Shown here piece by piece: positions 1 to 7,992 of a stretch of 64,000 nucleotides of DNA (its first letter is position 1; every line of letters begins with the position of its first letter). Source of the DNA: Mesorhizobium sp. L2C084A000. GTDB lineage: Bacteria; Pseudomonadota; Alphaproteobacteria; Rhizobiales; Rhizobiaceae. The translations under genes and the position numbers were made by a program. The notes below the pieces were generated by a model. The model was not told the DNA's origin. It worked only from the letters and a program-made list of their open reading frames with translations, and made no database searches. The DNA lies in contig NZ_AYWX01000009.1 of the NCBI RefSeq assembly GCF_000502875.1, positions 460,041-524,040 of the forward strand. Direction: 5' to 3'.

Positions 1-602
1 AGGCAGCCGCCGCTGCGGCAAGGCGAGCCGCCGGCTCCACGCACATGCGTCAGGCAGGATTGATAAGCAAATCCTTGCGCGGAATAGGCGTCGGCCGGAC
101 AAGATTTCAGGCAAGGTTTCTCGACGCAGCTATCGCAAAGGTGAGGCGCCGTTTCGCCGGCTTGAATCGGAAGCTCGTCCTCGAACAGCAGCGCACCGCG
201 ATAGGCATGCCATAGCCCGTATTGCGGATGCATGAGGATGCCGAGCGGCGACGGCTTCAGTCCCTCCGCCCGCATCGCCCATTGCTGAAACGGCAGATAA
301 GGTCTGTCGGAAGGGGAAACGGCTCGCGCCCCGAATGCCTCGGCCACGGCTCCGATCACTTCGCGCGACCACGTGTCGAGCGGATTGGCGATTGCCTGTG
401 GCTGTTGCCCCCGCCAACGCAGGAAATACGGCCAGGGTGCCGCGCCCGCCTGCCCTACCAGCAGGACGGCCGCTGCCGGCGCACCAGATGATCCCGTTGG
501 CGGCGCATTGCCTGTTGTAAAATTGAAGCCGCCGCGAAGAACAAGGCCGTTGGCGTGAAGCGCCGCAGCAATGCGGTCAACGCTGCCGGCGGGCGCAATC
601 AT
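1..602 (-). CDS. Ferredoxin-like 4Fe-4S protein, C-terminus cut by window edge
   Basis: This leftward reading frame starts at ATG 602 and is still open at base 1, so at least 200 residues are present and the C-terminus is missing. A cysteine cluster, CDSCVEKPCLKSCP, lies near residues 150-165 and is typical of a 4Fe-4S ferredoxin domain. The block before it (HPQYGLWHAYRGALLFED) resembles the segment preceding the clusters of QueG-type iron-sulfur proteins. A purine-rich AAGGA abuts the ATG directly, which is tight, but a stop codon at 666-668 leaves no better ATG. It lies 89 bp downstream of the MttB-family gene on the same strand, so co-transcription is likely. I infer an electron-transfer protein, perhaps the donor for corrinoid reactivation. 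The electron-transfer role is an inference from position. Confidence 0.7.
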   Translation of the reverse strand, partial: MIAPAGSVDRIAAALHANGLVLRGGFNFTTGNAPPTGSSGAPAAAVLLVGQAGAAPWPYFLRWRGQQPQAIANPLDTWSREVIGAVAEAFGARAVSPSDRPYLPFQQWAMRAEGLKPSPLGILMHPQYGLWHAYRGALLFEDELPIQAGETAPHLCDSCVEKPCLKSCPADAYSAQGFAYQSCLTHVRGAGGSPCRSGGC

Positions 603-691
603 TCCTTCTTGACCGGATCGGAGAACGCGCTCCGCCAGACTTCCTTGTGGATGATGTTGGCGACTTTAGCCCCGCCTGACTCGGGCTCCTT

Positions 692-2266
692 TCAAGTGAA
701 GGCGTCGGGCATCGACCCCTTCTTCTTGGCGATGAAGTCCTGCAACGCTTCGTCGATGCTCGGATCGAGATACGGCGCCTCGTAGCTTTCCAGCCAGCGG
801 CGGGCAAGTTCGTTGGCACGCTGCGGCGCGGTCTTCTCGCCTTCGGCCAGCCACTGCTCGTAGGAATTGTTGTCGGCGATGTTGGAGCGGTAGAAGGCGG
901 TCTGGAAATTGGCCTGGGTGTGGTCGCAGCCGAGATAGTGGCTGCCCGGGCCGACCTGGCGGATGGCGTCCATCGCCTGGCCGTTTTCCGACAGGTCGAC
1001 GCCCTCGGAAAACTTCTGCGTCATGCCGAGCTGATCGATGTCCATCATGAACTTCTCATAACAGGACGCGAGCCCGCCCTCAAGCCAGCCGGCAGAGTGC
1101 AGCACGAAGTTGGTGCCGGCCAGGATGGTCGAGTTCAGCGTGTTGGCGCTTTCATAGGCCGCCTGAGCATCCGGAACCTTGGACGCGCAGAGCGAGCCGC
1201 CGGTGCGGAACGGCAGGCCCAGCCGACGCGCCAGCTGTGCGGCGCCATAAGACACCAGCGACGGCTCCGGCGTGCCGAAGGTCGGCGCTCCCGACTGCAT
1301 CGAAATCGACGAGGCGAAGGTGCCGAACAGCACCGGCGCGCCGGGACGGATCAACTGCGTGAACGAGGCGCCGGCCAGCACTTCGGCCAGGACCTGCGTT
1401 AGCGTGCCGGCCACCGTCACCGGGCTCATCGCGCCCGCAAGGATGAACGGCGTGACGATGCAGGCCTGGTTGTGGCGCGCATAGACTTTCAGCGCGCCGA
1501 GCATGGTCTCGTCGAACACCATCGGCGAGTTGGCGTTGATCAGGCTGGTCAGCACCGTGTTGTTCTCGACGAAATCGTCGCCGAAGACGATCTTGGCCAT
1601 GGCGACGGTGTCTTCGGCGCGTTCCGGCGCGGTCACCGAGCCCATGAACGGCTTGTCGGAATATTTGATGTGGCTGTAGATCATGTCGAGGTGGCGCTTG
1701 TTGACCGGCACGTCGACGGGCTCACACACCGTGCCGCCCGAATGGTGGATCGACGGCGCCATATAGGCGAGCTTCACGAAATTCTGGAAATCCTCGATCG
1801 TCGCATAACGCCTGACGCCATCGAGGTCACGCACGAAGGGCGGACCGTAGACCGGCGCAAAGACGGTGGCATTGCCGCCGATCTGCACCGAACGCTCGGA
1901 ATTGCGCGCATGCTGGGTGTAGACGGACGGCGCGGTCTTGAGCAGCGAACGGCACAGCCCCTTCGGAAAGTGCACGCGCTCGCCCTTGACGTCGGCGCCG
2001 GCCTCTTTCCACAGTTGCAGCGCTTCCGCGTCATCACGGAAGATGATGCCGATCTCCTCGAGCACCGTGTCGGTGTTCTTCTCGATCAGCGCCAGGCCTT
2101 CCTCGTCCAGCACCTCGTAAACGTTGATCTTGCGCTTGATGTAGGTGAGCTGTGTACCCGGGCCACCGCCCGAACGTGCTGCCCGCCGGGCTGCAGCCCC
2201 GCCACTGGCGCCACGCCCACGTCGCGCGTTTGACGCTTCCTGATCGACTGCCGCGTGTTCGCTCAT
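692..2266 (-). CDS. mttB: MttB-family (non-pyrrolysine) methylamine/betaine:corrinoid methyltransferase
   Basis: The 524-residue product belongs to the trimethylamine methyltransferase family. These are TIM-barrel enzymes that move a methyl group from a quaternary or tertiary amine to a Co(I) corrinoid protein. There is no in-frame TAG, so it belongs to the non-pyrrolysine branch; characterised members act on glycine betaine, proline betaine, carnitine and related compounds. Family-typical segments include NTDTVLEEIGI near the N-terminus, FGTPEPSL in the middle and GAGSHYLG-like PGSHYLGCDHT near the C-terminus. An upstream TTG-initiated frame is open, but ATG 2266 follows AGGGAAG at good spacing and is preferred. 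The first 45 or so residues are low-complexity (Gly/Ala/Arg). The gene is divergent from the corrinoid protein gene over 276 bp. The substrate cannot be read from sequence; glycine betaine is the best guess, given the dimethylglycine and sarcosine enzymes nearby. Confidence 0.88.
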   Translation of the reverse strand: MSEHAAVDQEASNARRGRGASGGAAARRAARSGGGPGTQLTYIKRKINVYEVLDEEGLALIEKNTDTVLEEIGIIFRDDAEALQLWKEAGADVKGERVHFPKGLCRSLLKTAPSVYTQHARNSERSVQIGGNATVFAPVYGPPFVRDLDGVRRYATIEDFQNFVKLAYMAPSIHHSGGTVCEPVDVPVNKRHLDMIYSHIKYSDKPFMGSVTAPERAEDTVAMAKIVFGDDFVENNTVLTSLINANSPMVFDETMLGALKVYARHNQACIVTPFILAGAMSPVTVAGTLTQVLAEVLAGASFTQLIRPGAPVLFGTFASSISMQSGAPTFGTPEPSLVSYGAAQLARRLGLPFRTGGSLCASKVPDAQAAYESANTLNSTILAGTNFVLHSAGWLEGGLASCYEKFMMDIDQLGMTQKFSEGVDLSENGQAMDAIRQVGPGSHYLGCDHTQANFQTAFYRSNIADNNSYEQWLAEGEKTAPQRANELARRWLESYEAPYLDPSIDEALQDFIAKKKGSMPDAFT

Positions 2267-2379
2267 GGTGGTTCTTCCCTGAATCTGTTCTTGTCTGGAA
2301 TCCATAGCGGCTGCATCTCGCCGCTTCTTGCCAGATCGTAGCCATGCACCCTATTCGAAACGGCCCGCCAGCGCCAACG

Positions 2380-2446
2380 CCTGTCGCAAAATCGACAAGA
2401 ATTCCAAGAGAGTTACGGTCGCTTTCCTTTTGCGGGAAGTCGCAAA
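2380..2446. promoter_or_regulatory. TGTCGC-type motifs in the mttB / corrinoid-protein divergent promoter region
   Basis: The 276 bp between the two divergent genes contains TGTCGCAA at 2382-2389, within an inverted repeat TGTCG (2382-2386) and CGACA (2393-2397), and a second copy GTCGCAAA at 2439-2446. The same core occurs as palindromes ahead of the GATase1-like AraC regulator at 14741 and ahead of the flavoprotein gene at 19821. Pseudomonas ArgR, of the same AraC subfamily, recognises TGTCGC-based half-sites. An operator role is inferred. Confidence 0.45.
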
Positions 2447-2542
2447 TCAGCTATGGATACCTGCCCCCAGCGGGTTAGGTATGAACGCGAATATATTGTG
2501 CCTTGCGACGCACGTCGCGATGCCGGCAGGAGCTCGATACAA

Positions 2543-3241
2543 ATGGCCGACGACGAGATCATCCTTTCCGAACTTTCCGACGACGAGTTGGTGCAGCAGA
2601 TGCACGACGATCTCTATGACGGGCTGAAGGAAGAGATCGAGGAAGGCACCAACATCCTGCTCGAGCGCGGCTGGGTGCCCTACAAGGTGCTGACCGAGGC
2701 GCTGGTCGAAGGCATGCGCATCGTCGGCGAGGATTTTCGCGACGGCATCCTGTTCGTGCCCGAAGTGCTGTTGTCGGCCAATGCGATGAAGGCCGGCATG
2801 TTCATCCTGCGTCCGCTGCTCGCCGCCACCGGCGCGCCGAAGCAGGGCAAGATGGTCATCGGCACCGTCAAGGGCGACATCCACGACATCGGCAAGAACC
2901 TCGTCGGCATGATGATGGAAGGTGCTGGCTTCGACGTCATCGATCTCGGCATCAACAATGCGGTCGAGAAATATCTCGATGCGATCGAACAGCACCAGCC
3001 CGACATCATCGGCATGTCGGCCCTGCTGACCACGACCATGCCCTATATGAAGGTCGTCATCGACACGATGAAGGAAAAGGGCATCCGCGACGACTATGTC
3101 GTGCTGGTCGGCGGCGCGCCGCTGAACGAGGAATTCGGCAAGGCCGTCGGCGCCGATGCCTATTGCCGAGACGCGGCGGTGGCGGTCGAGACCGCCAAGG
3201 ACTACATGAAGCGCAAGCACAATGTGCGCGCTTCGGCCTGA
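2543..3241 (+). CDS. Corrinoid (B12-binding) methyl-carrier protein of the MtbC/MttC family
   Basis: The 232-residue protein has the two-domain layout of methyltransferase corrinoid proteins. A four-helix cap spans about residues 1-95, and a Rossmann-like B12-binding domain spans about 100-232. The lower-ligand signature DxHxxG is DIHDIG at 112-117, so His114 is the predicted cobalt ligand. It is followed by the S-x-L element (SALLTTT) and GGAP near residue 195. ATG 2543 is chosen because AGGAG lies about 10 nt upstream and because the frame before it is not family-like. It carries the methyl group between the MttB-type enzyme and the methyl-THF methyltransferase at 8031. A strong terminator follows the stop codon, so it can be expressed separately from the genes downstream. 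Confidence 0.92.
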   Translation: MADDEIILSELSDDELVQQMHDDLYDGLKEEIEEGTNILLERGWVPYKVLTEALVEGMRIVGEDFRDGILFVPEVLLSANAMKAGMFILRPLLAATGAPKQGKMVIGTVKGDIHDIGKNLVGMMMEGAGFDVIDLGINNAVEKYLDAIEQHQPDIIGMSALLTTTMPYMKVVIDTMKEKGIRDDYVVLVGGAPLNEEFGKAVGADAYCRDAAVAVETAKDYMKRKHNVRASA

Positions 3242-3268
3242 TTGGCCAATTCAGAATGGACAACAGGA

Positions 3269-3295
3269 AGCCGCGCCTTGCAGCGCGGCTTTTTT
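3269..3295 (+). terminator. Rho-independent terminator after the corrinoid protein gene
   Basis: A perfect 8-bp stem (AGCCGCGC / GCGCGGCT) with a 6-nt loop is followed at once by six T residues, 27 nt after the corrinoid-protein stop codon. It points rightward and separates this gene from DUF1638. Confidence 0.9.
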
Positions 3296-3325
3296 GTTCC
3301 CAGATGAAGAAAGGCCGGGTGCGGA

Positions 3326-3466
3326 TCAGGGATTGTTGACGGTGTCCTCGACCGCATTGGCGGTTGATTTGACGTCCTTGCCGACGCCTCGGACGGTGTT
3401 CGCACAAGCCGTGAGGGCCAGGGCGCAGGTCAAGATGGCAATTGGCGTGATGCGTAGCAGTTTCAT
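3326..3466 (-). CDS. Small entericidin-like lipoprotein
   Basis: The 46-residue protein begins MKLLRITPIAILTCALALTA and has a lipobox ending LTAC at about residue 20, so it should be exported and lipid-modified at Cys20. The mature part is about 25 residues, with the pattern NTVRGVGKDVKSTANAVED seen in entericidin EcnA/EcnB peptides. GGGAG lies nine bases upstream of ATG 3466. It sits on the opposite strand inside the corrinoid module, 64 bp divergent from the DUF1638 gene, and is probably an unrelated passenger. In E. coli, entericidins are stress-linked cell-envelope peptides. Whether this one is toxic or structural cannot be told from sequence. Confidence 0.8.
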   Translation of the reverse strand: MKLLRITPIAILTCALALTACANTVRGVGKDVKSTANAVEDTVNNP

Positions 3467-3530
3467 GGACGGTGTCTCCCTCAATAGATAAATTAGCGCT
3501 ACAGCAACGAAGGCCGGCTCGACGGGTTCC

Positions 3531-4160
3531 ATGGCCAAGACGCAAAAAACGAAACCGAATCAAGACGACAGGCTGCTCGTTATCGCCTGTGGGATGATTG
3601 CGCGCGAAATTCTGGCCGTCAAGGAACAGCTCGGACTGGATCACCTCGACCTGACCTGCCTGCCGGCGGAATTCCATTTCTATCCGGACCGCATCGCCCC
3701 GGCCATGGACAAGGCAATCGAAAAGGCCAAGGCCGACGGCTACAGCAACATCTTCGTCGGCTATGCCGATTGCGGCACCGGCGGCCTGCTCGACAGGGTG
3801 TGCGAGAAGCATGGCGTCGAGCGCATGGCCGGCCCGCACTGCTTTGCCTTCTATCAAGGCATGGAGGCCTATGCGAAAATCGCCGACGACGACATGATGT
3901 CCTTCTACATGACCGACTTCCTCTGCCGGCAGTTCGACGCCTTCTTCATGAGGCCGCTCGGCCTCGACAAGCATCCGGAGTTGATCAAGGACTATTTCGG
4001 CAACTACGAGAAGCTGATCTATCTGGCCCAGACCAACGATCCGGAACTCGACAAGGTCGCCGAAAAGGCCGCCAAAATGCTTGGTCTCGTCTATGAACGC
4101 CGCGCAACCGGCTACGGCGACCTGACGGCCGGAATGGCGCTGGCGGCTGCACACGCCTGA
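3531..4160 (+). CDS. DUF1638 domain protein of the corrinoid module
   Basis: The 209-residue protein matches the DUF1638 family. Visible conserved blocks are ACGMIARE near residue 19, GYADCGTGG near residue 80, HCFAFYQG near residue 105 and FYMTDFLCRQFD near residue 125. Three conserved Cys (CGM, DCGT, HCF) and His residues suggest a metal or thiol site. No signal peptide or membrane segment is seen, so it should be cytosolic. From general knowledge, DUF1638 genes recur beside mttB and corrinoid-protein genes in alphaproteobacteria and methanogens, but I know of no assigned function. Here it lies directly after the corrinoid protein gene, beyond its terminator. A role in corrinoid methyl transfer, cofactor handling or reactivation is inferred from position only. 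ATG 3531 has a weak ribosome site. Confidence 0.82.
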   Translation: MAKTQKTKPNQDDRLLVIACGMIAREILAVKEQLGLDHLDLTCLPAEFHFYPDRIAPAMDKAIEKAKADGYSNIFVGYADCGTGGLLDRVCEKHGVERMAGPHCFAFYQGMEAYAKIADDDMMSFYMTDFLCRQFDAFFMRPLGLDKHPELIKDYFGNYEKLIYLAQTNDPELDKVAEKAAKMLGLVYERRATGYGDLTAGMALAAAHA

Positions 4161-4272
4161 AGCAATTCTTGACCCGCCATGCTCCAACCCTGGATGACAG
4201 GCCATCGAGAACGGGTAAGTTGTGCGCCACAAGGCAACAGGCCCTCCAGCCATTCGAACGTGGAAACGCACG

Positions 4273-4848
4273 ATGACCCCTCACCTCTTGATAGCCGTAC
4301 TCGGTCTCCTCTGTTTCGCCCTGCCCGCTCATGCCGACGGCGAGGTGCAGAAACTCATCACCCCAGCCGACAAGGCACGGCTCGACAAATATGGCGAGAC
4401 CCGCAAGGCGGCGCTCGCCGAGGCGAAAGCGGGAAACCCCGCCGAGGTCAAACAACTCGACGCCTTGCTGGCAAAACCGCTGGTAGCCTTCTCCGACAAG
4501 GACCTGACCGGCAATTGGCGGTGCCGCACGATCAAGGCCGGCGGACCTTTGCCGCTCGTCATCTATGGCTGGTTCAAGTGCAAGGTGACCGATGACGGTT
4601 CCGGCTGGCGGCTGGAGAAGATCAGCGGCTCACAGCGCACCAAGGGCCGTTTCTTCGACGATGGCGAGAAACGCGCGATCTATCTCGGCTCCTTCTATGT
4701 CAACGACGATCCGGCAAAGCCCTATGGCAGCGCCCCGCAAACCGACCAGGTCGGCTACGCCTTCCGCAACAGCGCCAAGGAATGGCGCATCGAATTCCCG
4801 GCGCCCTACTACGAATCGAAGCTCGATATCATCGAATTGAAGCGCTGA
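4273..4848 (+). CDS. Exported DUF4893 domain protein
   Basis: The 191-residue product starts with a clear signal peptide (about residues 1-22, ending LPAHADG), so it is exported to the periplasm. The mature protein carries the DUF4893 pattern, with GNWRCRTIKAGGPLPLVIYGW followed by FKCKV in the middle and a C-terminal GYAFRNSAKEWRIEF block. I chose ATG 4273 because translation from there gives the signal peptide; the open frame upstream does not. No function is established for the family. It lies between DUF1638 and a formyltransferase-like gene on the same strand, but export makes a direct role in the cytosolic corrinoid pathway unlikely. Confidence 0.78.
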   Translation: MTPHLLIAVLGLLCFALPAHADGEVQKLITPADKARLDKYGETRKAALAEAKAGNPAEVKQLDALLAKPLVAFSDKDLTGNWRCRTIKAGGPLPLVIYGWFKCKVTDDGSGWRLEKISGSQRTKGRFFDDGEKRAIYLGSFYVNDDPAKPYGSAPQTDQVGYAFRNSAKEWRIEFPAPYYESKLDIIELKR

Positions 4849-4941
4849 CCGGCATCGAAGATGCTGATCACCAAGGATTAACCCGGACGCCCTAGCATCC
4901 CGCCCATTGTCGAGAACGGTTGCTTGGAGGGGGCAAGATCC

Positions 4942-5724
4942 ATGGCAGCATCAGAATCCAGTACGCGTCCGATCGTGGTCGTCACCGGCGGCGGCCAGCA
5001 TGTCTGGGTTATGATCAATGCAATCGCCGATCGCGTTGGTCCTGTCAGCGTCGTCCTCGAAACCCCTGAATCCAAAAAGCAATTGCTGCGTGGCCGGGCT
5101 CGCCGCCAGGGCTGGATCTCCGCCATGGGCCAGCTTGGCACGATGGTGCTGAGCAGGTTGGGCAAGCGATTCCTGGCCGGCCACAGCGCGCGCTTGATTG
5201 CCGAGGAGAAGCTGGAGGTTGAGCCGCGACCAGGCCAGGAGATCATCCAAGTAGCCTCCGCCAATGGGCTTGAGTGCCTGCAGGCGATCCAGAAGATCCG
5301 GCCAGGCGTTGTACTGCTCAACGGTTGCCGACTAATCTCGGCTGAGATGCTGAGCAAAATGCCCTGCCCGGTGCTCAACTACCATGCGGGCATCACGCCG
5401 AAATATCGCGGCATGAATGGCGGCTATTGGGCTCTGGTATCAGGCGATGCGCAGAATTTCGGCACGACTGTCCACCTCGTCGACGCTGGCGTCGACACCG
5501 GTGGCGTGCTGAAGCAGGCGCGCGGACGATCGAAAAAGGGCGACACCATCTCAAGTCACGCGCTACGCCAGACGGCGTTCTCACGCGACATCTGCGTCGA
5601 GGCCGTCAGCGATGCACTGGCTGGAAAACTCACGACGATCGATCCCGGCCTGCCTTCGAAGCTGTGGTATCATCCGACGATCTGGTTCTACGTCTGGACG
5701 GGCCTCAGAACCGGCATCTGGTAG
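4942..5724 (+). CDS. Formyltransferase-fold protein (10-formyl-THF dependent family)
   Basis: The 260-residue protein carries the formyltransferase active-site elements in order: an Asn in LLNGCRLIS, the His of NYHAGITPKYRG and an Asp in VDAGVDTGG. This is the N-H-D triad seen in Fmt, ArnA and sugar N-formyltransferases, all of which use N10-formyl-THF. The N-terminal part (VVTGGGQHVWVMINAI) and the Arg-rich helix near residue 60 look unlike Fmt, so it is not methionyl-tRNA formyltransferase. A strong GGAGGGGG precedes ATG 4942. It is embedded in a THF-centred module, but its acceptor is unknown. It could equally belong to a surface-sugar pathway. Confidence 0.75.
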   Translation: MAASESSTRPIVVVTGGGQHVWVMINAIADRVGPVSVVLETPESKKQLLRGRARRQGWISAMGQLGTMVLSRLGKRFLAGHSARLIAEEKLEVEPRPGQEIIQVASANGLECLQAIQKIRPGVVLLNGCRLISAEMLSKMPCPVLNYHAGITPKYRGMNGGYWALVSGDAQNFGTTVHLVDAGVDTGGVLKQARGRSKKGDTISSHALRQTAFSRDICVEAVSDALAGKLTTIDPGLPSKLWYHPTIWFYVWTGLRTGIW

Positions 5725-5927
5725 CGAGTTCCTCGCCCGTATCCGCATGCCGCACGCTGGCTCTTCCGGCGCGTCGAACCTGCCGCCAGCACACGCCGCA
5801 AACGAATAAACCCACCTTTCATTTTACGACATCCAAATGCGTCGCTTTTGAATGCGCGCGCGTCGTCCCATAACAAGCGGCCCCACTGCGCTTCCGGCAA
5901 TGCTCGCAGATCGAGGAGTGAGAATTC

Positions 5928-6230
5928 ATGGCCGATCTGATCGTCGTCTACTGGCGCGACATCCCAGCCCAAATCATCGTCAAGAAGGGCCGGCAGAACG
6001 CCAAGCGCGAACTGCCGCTGCGCTTCACCGAGGCGATCGACATGTGCGCGATGCGCACTGGCGCCGGCGGCACCGACGATTATCTGGCCGAATGGCGCAA
6101 GGCCGATCCCGTCCCGGTCGGCGACGACCTCGAAGCCGAGGTCGAGAAGGCATTCAACGATATCGACACGAAATACGACCGCGAGCGGCTGGTCGCCCTG
6201 GTCAAGGCAGGCGGCAAAGAAAATGTCTGA
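5928..6230 (+). CDS. Small 'virulence factor' (Virulence_fact) family protein
   Basis: This 100-residue cytosolic protein begins MADLIVVYWRDIPAQIIVKK and matches the small family that databases call 'virulence factor'. That label says little here. Conserved charged pairs lie in the middle (RFTEAID, RTGAGGTDDYLAEW), followed by a helical C-terminus. A GAGGAGTGAG ribosome site lies just before ATG 5928. Its last 8 bases overlap the start of the MetV-like gene, which implies translational coupling. In alphaproteobacteria it is commonly found beside MetV/MetF and corrinoid methyltransferase genes, from memory. A structural or assembly role for the MetF/MetV complex is an inference. Confidence 0.78.
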   Translation: MADLIVVYWRDIPAQIIVKKGRQNAKRELPLRFTEAIDMCAMRTGAGGTDDYLAEWRKADPVPVGDDLEAEVEKAFNDIDTKYDRERLVALVKAGGKENV

Positions 6231-6861
6231 AACCATTCCTGCCAAGGATGGCCAAAGGGTTGTCCAGCCGGTTACCCAAGCCACTCTGGTCAAGAAGGCA
6301 GCGCCGAAATCCGACTACAAGCCGGCCGACGTGTCGCCGCAGCGGCGCGTGCAGCGTTCCTTTGCGGTCCGGCTGTGGTCGATCAGGCACTCGCGCCTGC
6401 TCGAATGGTTCTACGGCAAGTTCGCCGACATGTTCCTGCTCCTTCATCCCCTGTGGAAAGGCATCGGCTACGGCCGTGTCGAAGGACCGATCAAATTCGT
6501 CGAGAAGCGCGTCAAGGGCTTCATGTTCGACTGCCGCATGTGCGGCCAGTGCATCTTGTCCTCGACCGGCATGTCGTGCCCGATGAACTGCCCCAAGCAA
6601 TTGCGCAACGGCCCTTGCGGCGGTGTCCGCGCCAACGGCAATTGCGAGGTCGAACCCGATATGCCGTGCGTCTGGGTCAAGGCCTGGGAAGGCTCGCAGA
6701 ACATGGTGCACAGTGACAGGATCCTGACCGTGCAGAAGCCGGTCGACCAGTCGCTGCGCGAAACCTCGGCCTGGCTGCGGGTGACCGCGCAGGCGGCCGC
6801 CGCGAGCGAAGCCGCCGCTGCCGCCAAGAATGGGGCGGCAAACACCGGGGCATCGGAATGA
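6223..6861 (+). CDS. MetV-like protein (methylenetetrahydrofolate reductase C-terminal domain, Cys-rich)
   Basis: The 212-residue protein contains the MTHFR_C cysteine block: FDCRMCGQCILSSTGMSCP near residue 105, continuing into MNCPKQLRNGPCGG. It is the signature of MetV, the zinc or iron-sulfur partner of MetF in acetogens and some proteobacteria. The N-terminal 60 residues are basic and variable, and the last 25 are Ala-rich. The stop codon overlaps the metF start by 4 bases (ATGA), so the two are made together. Expected role: form a complex with MetF and help pass electrons between methyl-THF/methylene-THF and an acceptor other than NADH. In this module the oxidative direction is likely. 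Confidence 0.87.
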   Translation: MSETIPAKDGQRVVQPVTQATLVKKAAPKSDYKPADVSPQRRVQRSFAVRLWSIRHSRLLEWFYGKFADMFLLLHPLWKGIGYGRVEGPIKFVEKRVKGFMFDCRMCGQCILSSTGMSCPMNCPKQLRNGPCGGVRANGNCEVEPDMPCVWVKAWEGSQNMVHSDRILTVQKPVDQSLRETSAWLRVTAQAAAASEAAAAAKNGAANTGASE

Positions 6862-7949
6862 TCGGCCGCCAGCGCGACGAGAATCCGGCCGGCATCGATC
6901 TGCCGCTCGATCCCCTGCCCGGCCATACTTCGCGCGGCCGGCTGGAGCGCGTGCTTCGGCGCGGCGAGTTCGCGGTGACGACCGAGCTCAACCCGCCCGA
7001 CAGCGCCGATCCGGAAGACGTCTACAACAGGGCAAAAATCTTCGACGGCTGGGTCGACGCCATCAACGCCGTCGACGCCTCGGGCGCCAATTGCCACATG
7101 TCGTCAGTCGGCATCTGCGCGTTGCTGACCCGCATGGGCTATGCGCCGATCATGCAGATCGCCTGCCGCGACAAGAACCGCATCGCCATCCAGGGCGACG
7201 TGCTGGGCGGGGCCGCGATGGGCGTCGCCAACATGCTGTGCCTGACCGGAGACGGTGTGCAGGCTGGCGACCAGCCGGGCGCCAAGCCGGTATTCGATCT
7301 CGACTGCATGTCGCTCTTGGAAACCTGCCGCATCATGCGCGACAACGGCAAGTTCCTGTCCGGCCGCAAGCTGACGACGCCGCCGCAGCTTTTCCTGGGT
7401 GCTGCGATCAACCCGTTCGCGCCGCCGATCGATTTCCGGCCGCATCGCCTGGGCAAGAAGATCGCCGCCGGCGCGCAATTCGTACAGAGCCAATATTGCT
7501 TCGACGTGCCGATGTTCCGCACCTACATGCAAAAGGTGCGCGACCTCGGCTACACCGAAAAATGCTTCATCCTGGTTGGCGTCGGCCCGTTGGCCTCGGC
7601 CAAGACGGCCAAATGGATCCGCTCCAACGTGCCTGGCATCCATATCCCCGATTCTGTCATCAAGCGGCTGGAAGGCGCCCAGGACCAGAAGAAGGAAGGC
7701 AAGCAGCTCTGCATCGACATCATCAACGAGGTGAAGGAAATATCAGGCGTTTCCGGCGTCCATGTGATGGCCTACCGGCAGGAGGAATATGTCGCCGAGA
7801 TCGTCGATGAATCGGGCGTGCTCAAGGGCCGCCAGCCGTGGAAGCGTGAGATTCGCCGCGACGACCAGATGGTCGCCGATCGGCTCGAGCACATACTGCA
7901 CGACGACATTACCGAAACGCAGGTGGATATGGTGAAGACCGCGCACTGA
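6858..7949 (+). CDS. metF: Methylenetetrahydrofolate reductase MetF
   Basis: The 363-residue flavoprotein has the MTHFR TIM-barrel hallmarks: VTTELNPPDSAD near residue 40 (substrate Glu region), a DKNRIAIQGDVLGGAAMG segment near residue 105, NMLCLTGDG near residue 125 and GAQFVQSQYCFD near residue 210. It interconverts 5,10-methylene-THF and 5-methyl-THF using FAD. It is longer than E. coli MetF (about 296) because of a C-terminal extension of about 60 residues. Its start overlaps the MetV-like gene by 4 bases. In this context it probably oxidises methyl-THF made from the demethylation reaction. That reading is inference; the canonical biosynthetic direction remains possible. Confidence 0.92.
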   Translation: MIGRQRDENPAGIDLPLDPLPGHTSRGRLERVLRRGEFAVTTELNPPDSADPEDVYNRAKIFDGWVDAINAVDASGANCHMSSVGICALLTRMGYAPIMQIACRDKNRIAIQGDVLGGAAMGVANMLCLTGDGVQAGDQPGAKPVFDLDCMSLLETCRIMRDNGKFLSGRKLTTPPQLFLGAAINPFAPPIDFRPHRLGKKIAAGAQFVQSQYCFDVPMFRTYMQKVRDLGYTEKCFILVGVGPLASAKTAKWIRSNVPGIHIPDSVIKRLEGAQDQKKEGKQLCIDIINEVKEISGVSGVHVMAYRQEEYVAEIVDESGVLKGRQPWKREIRRDDQMVADRLEHILHDDITETQVDMVKTAH

Positions 7950-7992
7950 CGGCGCGGACGGCCACCCATTCGCTTGAACGAAAACAGACAAC

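Noticed and set aside
692..2266. Pyrrolysine-containing MttB
   Set aside because: The gene has no in-frame TAG and I see no pylTSBCD genes nearby, so it is the non-pyrrolysine type.
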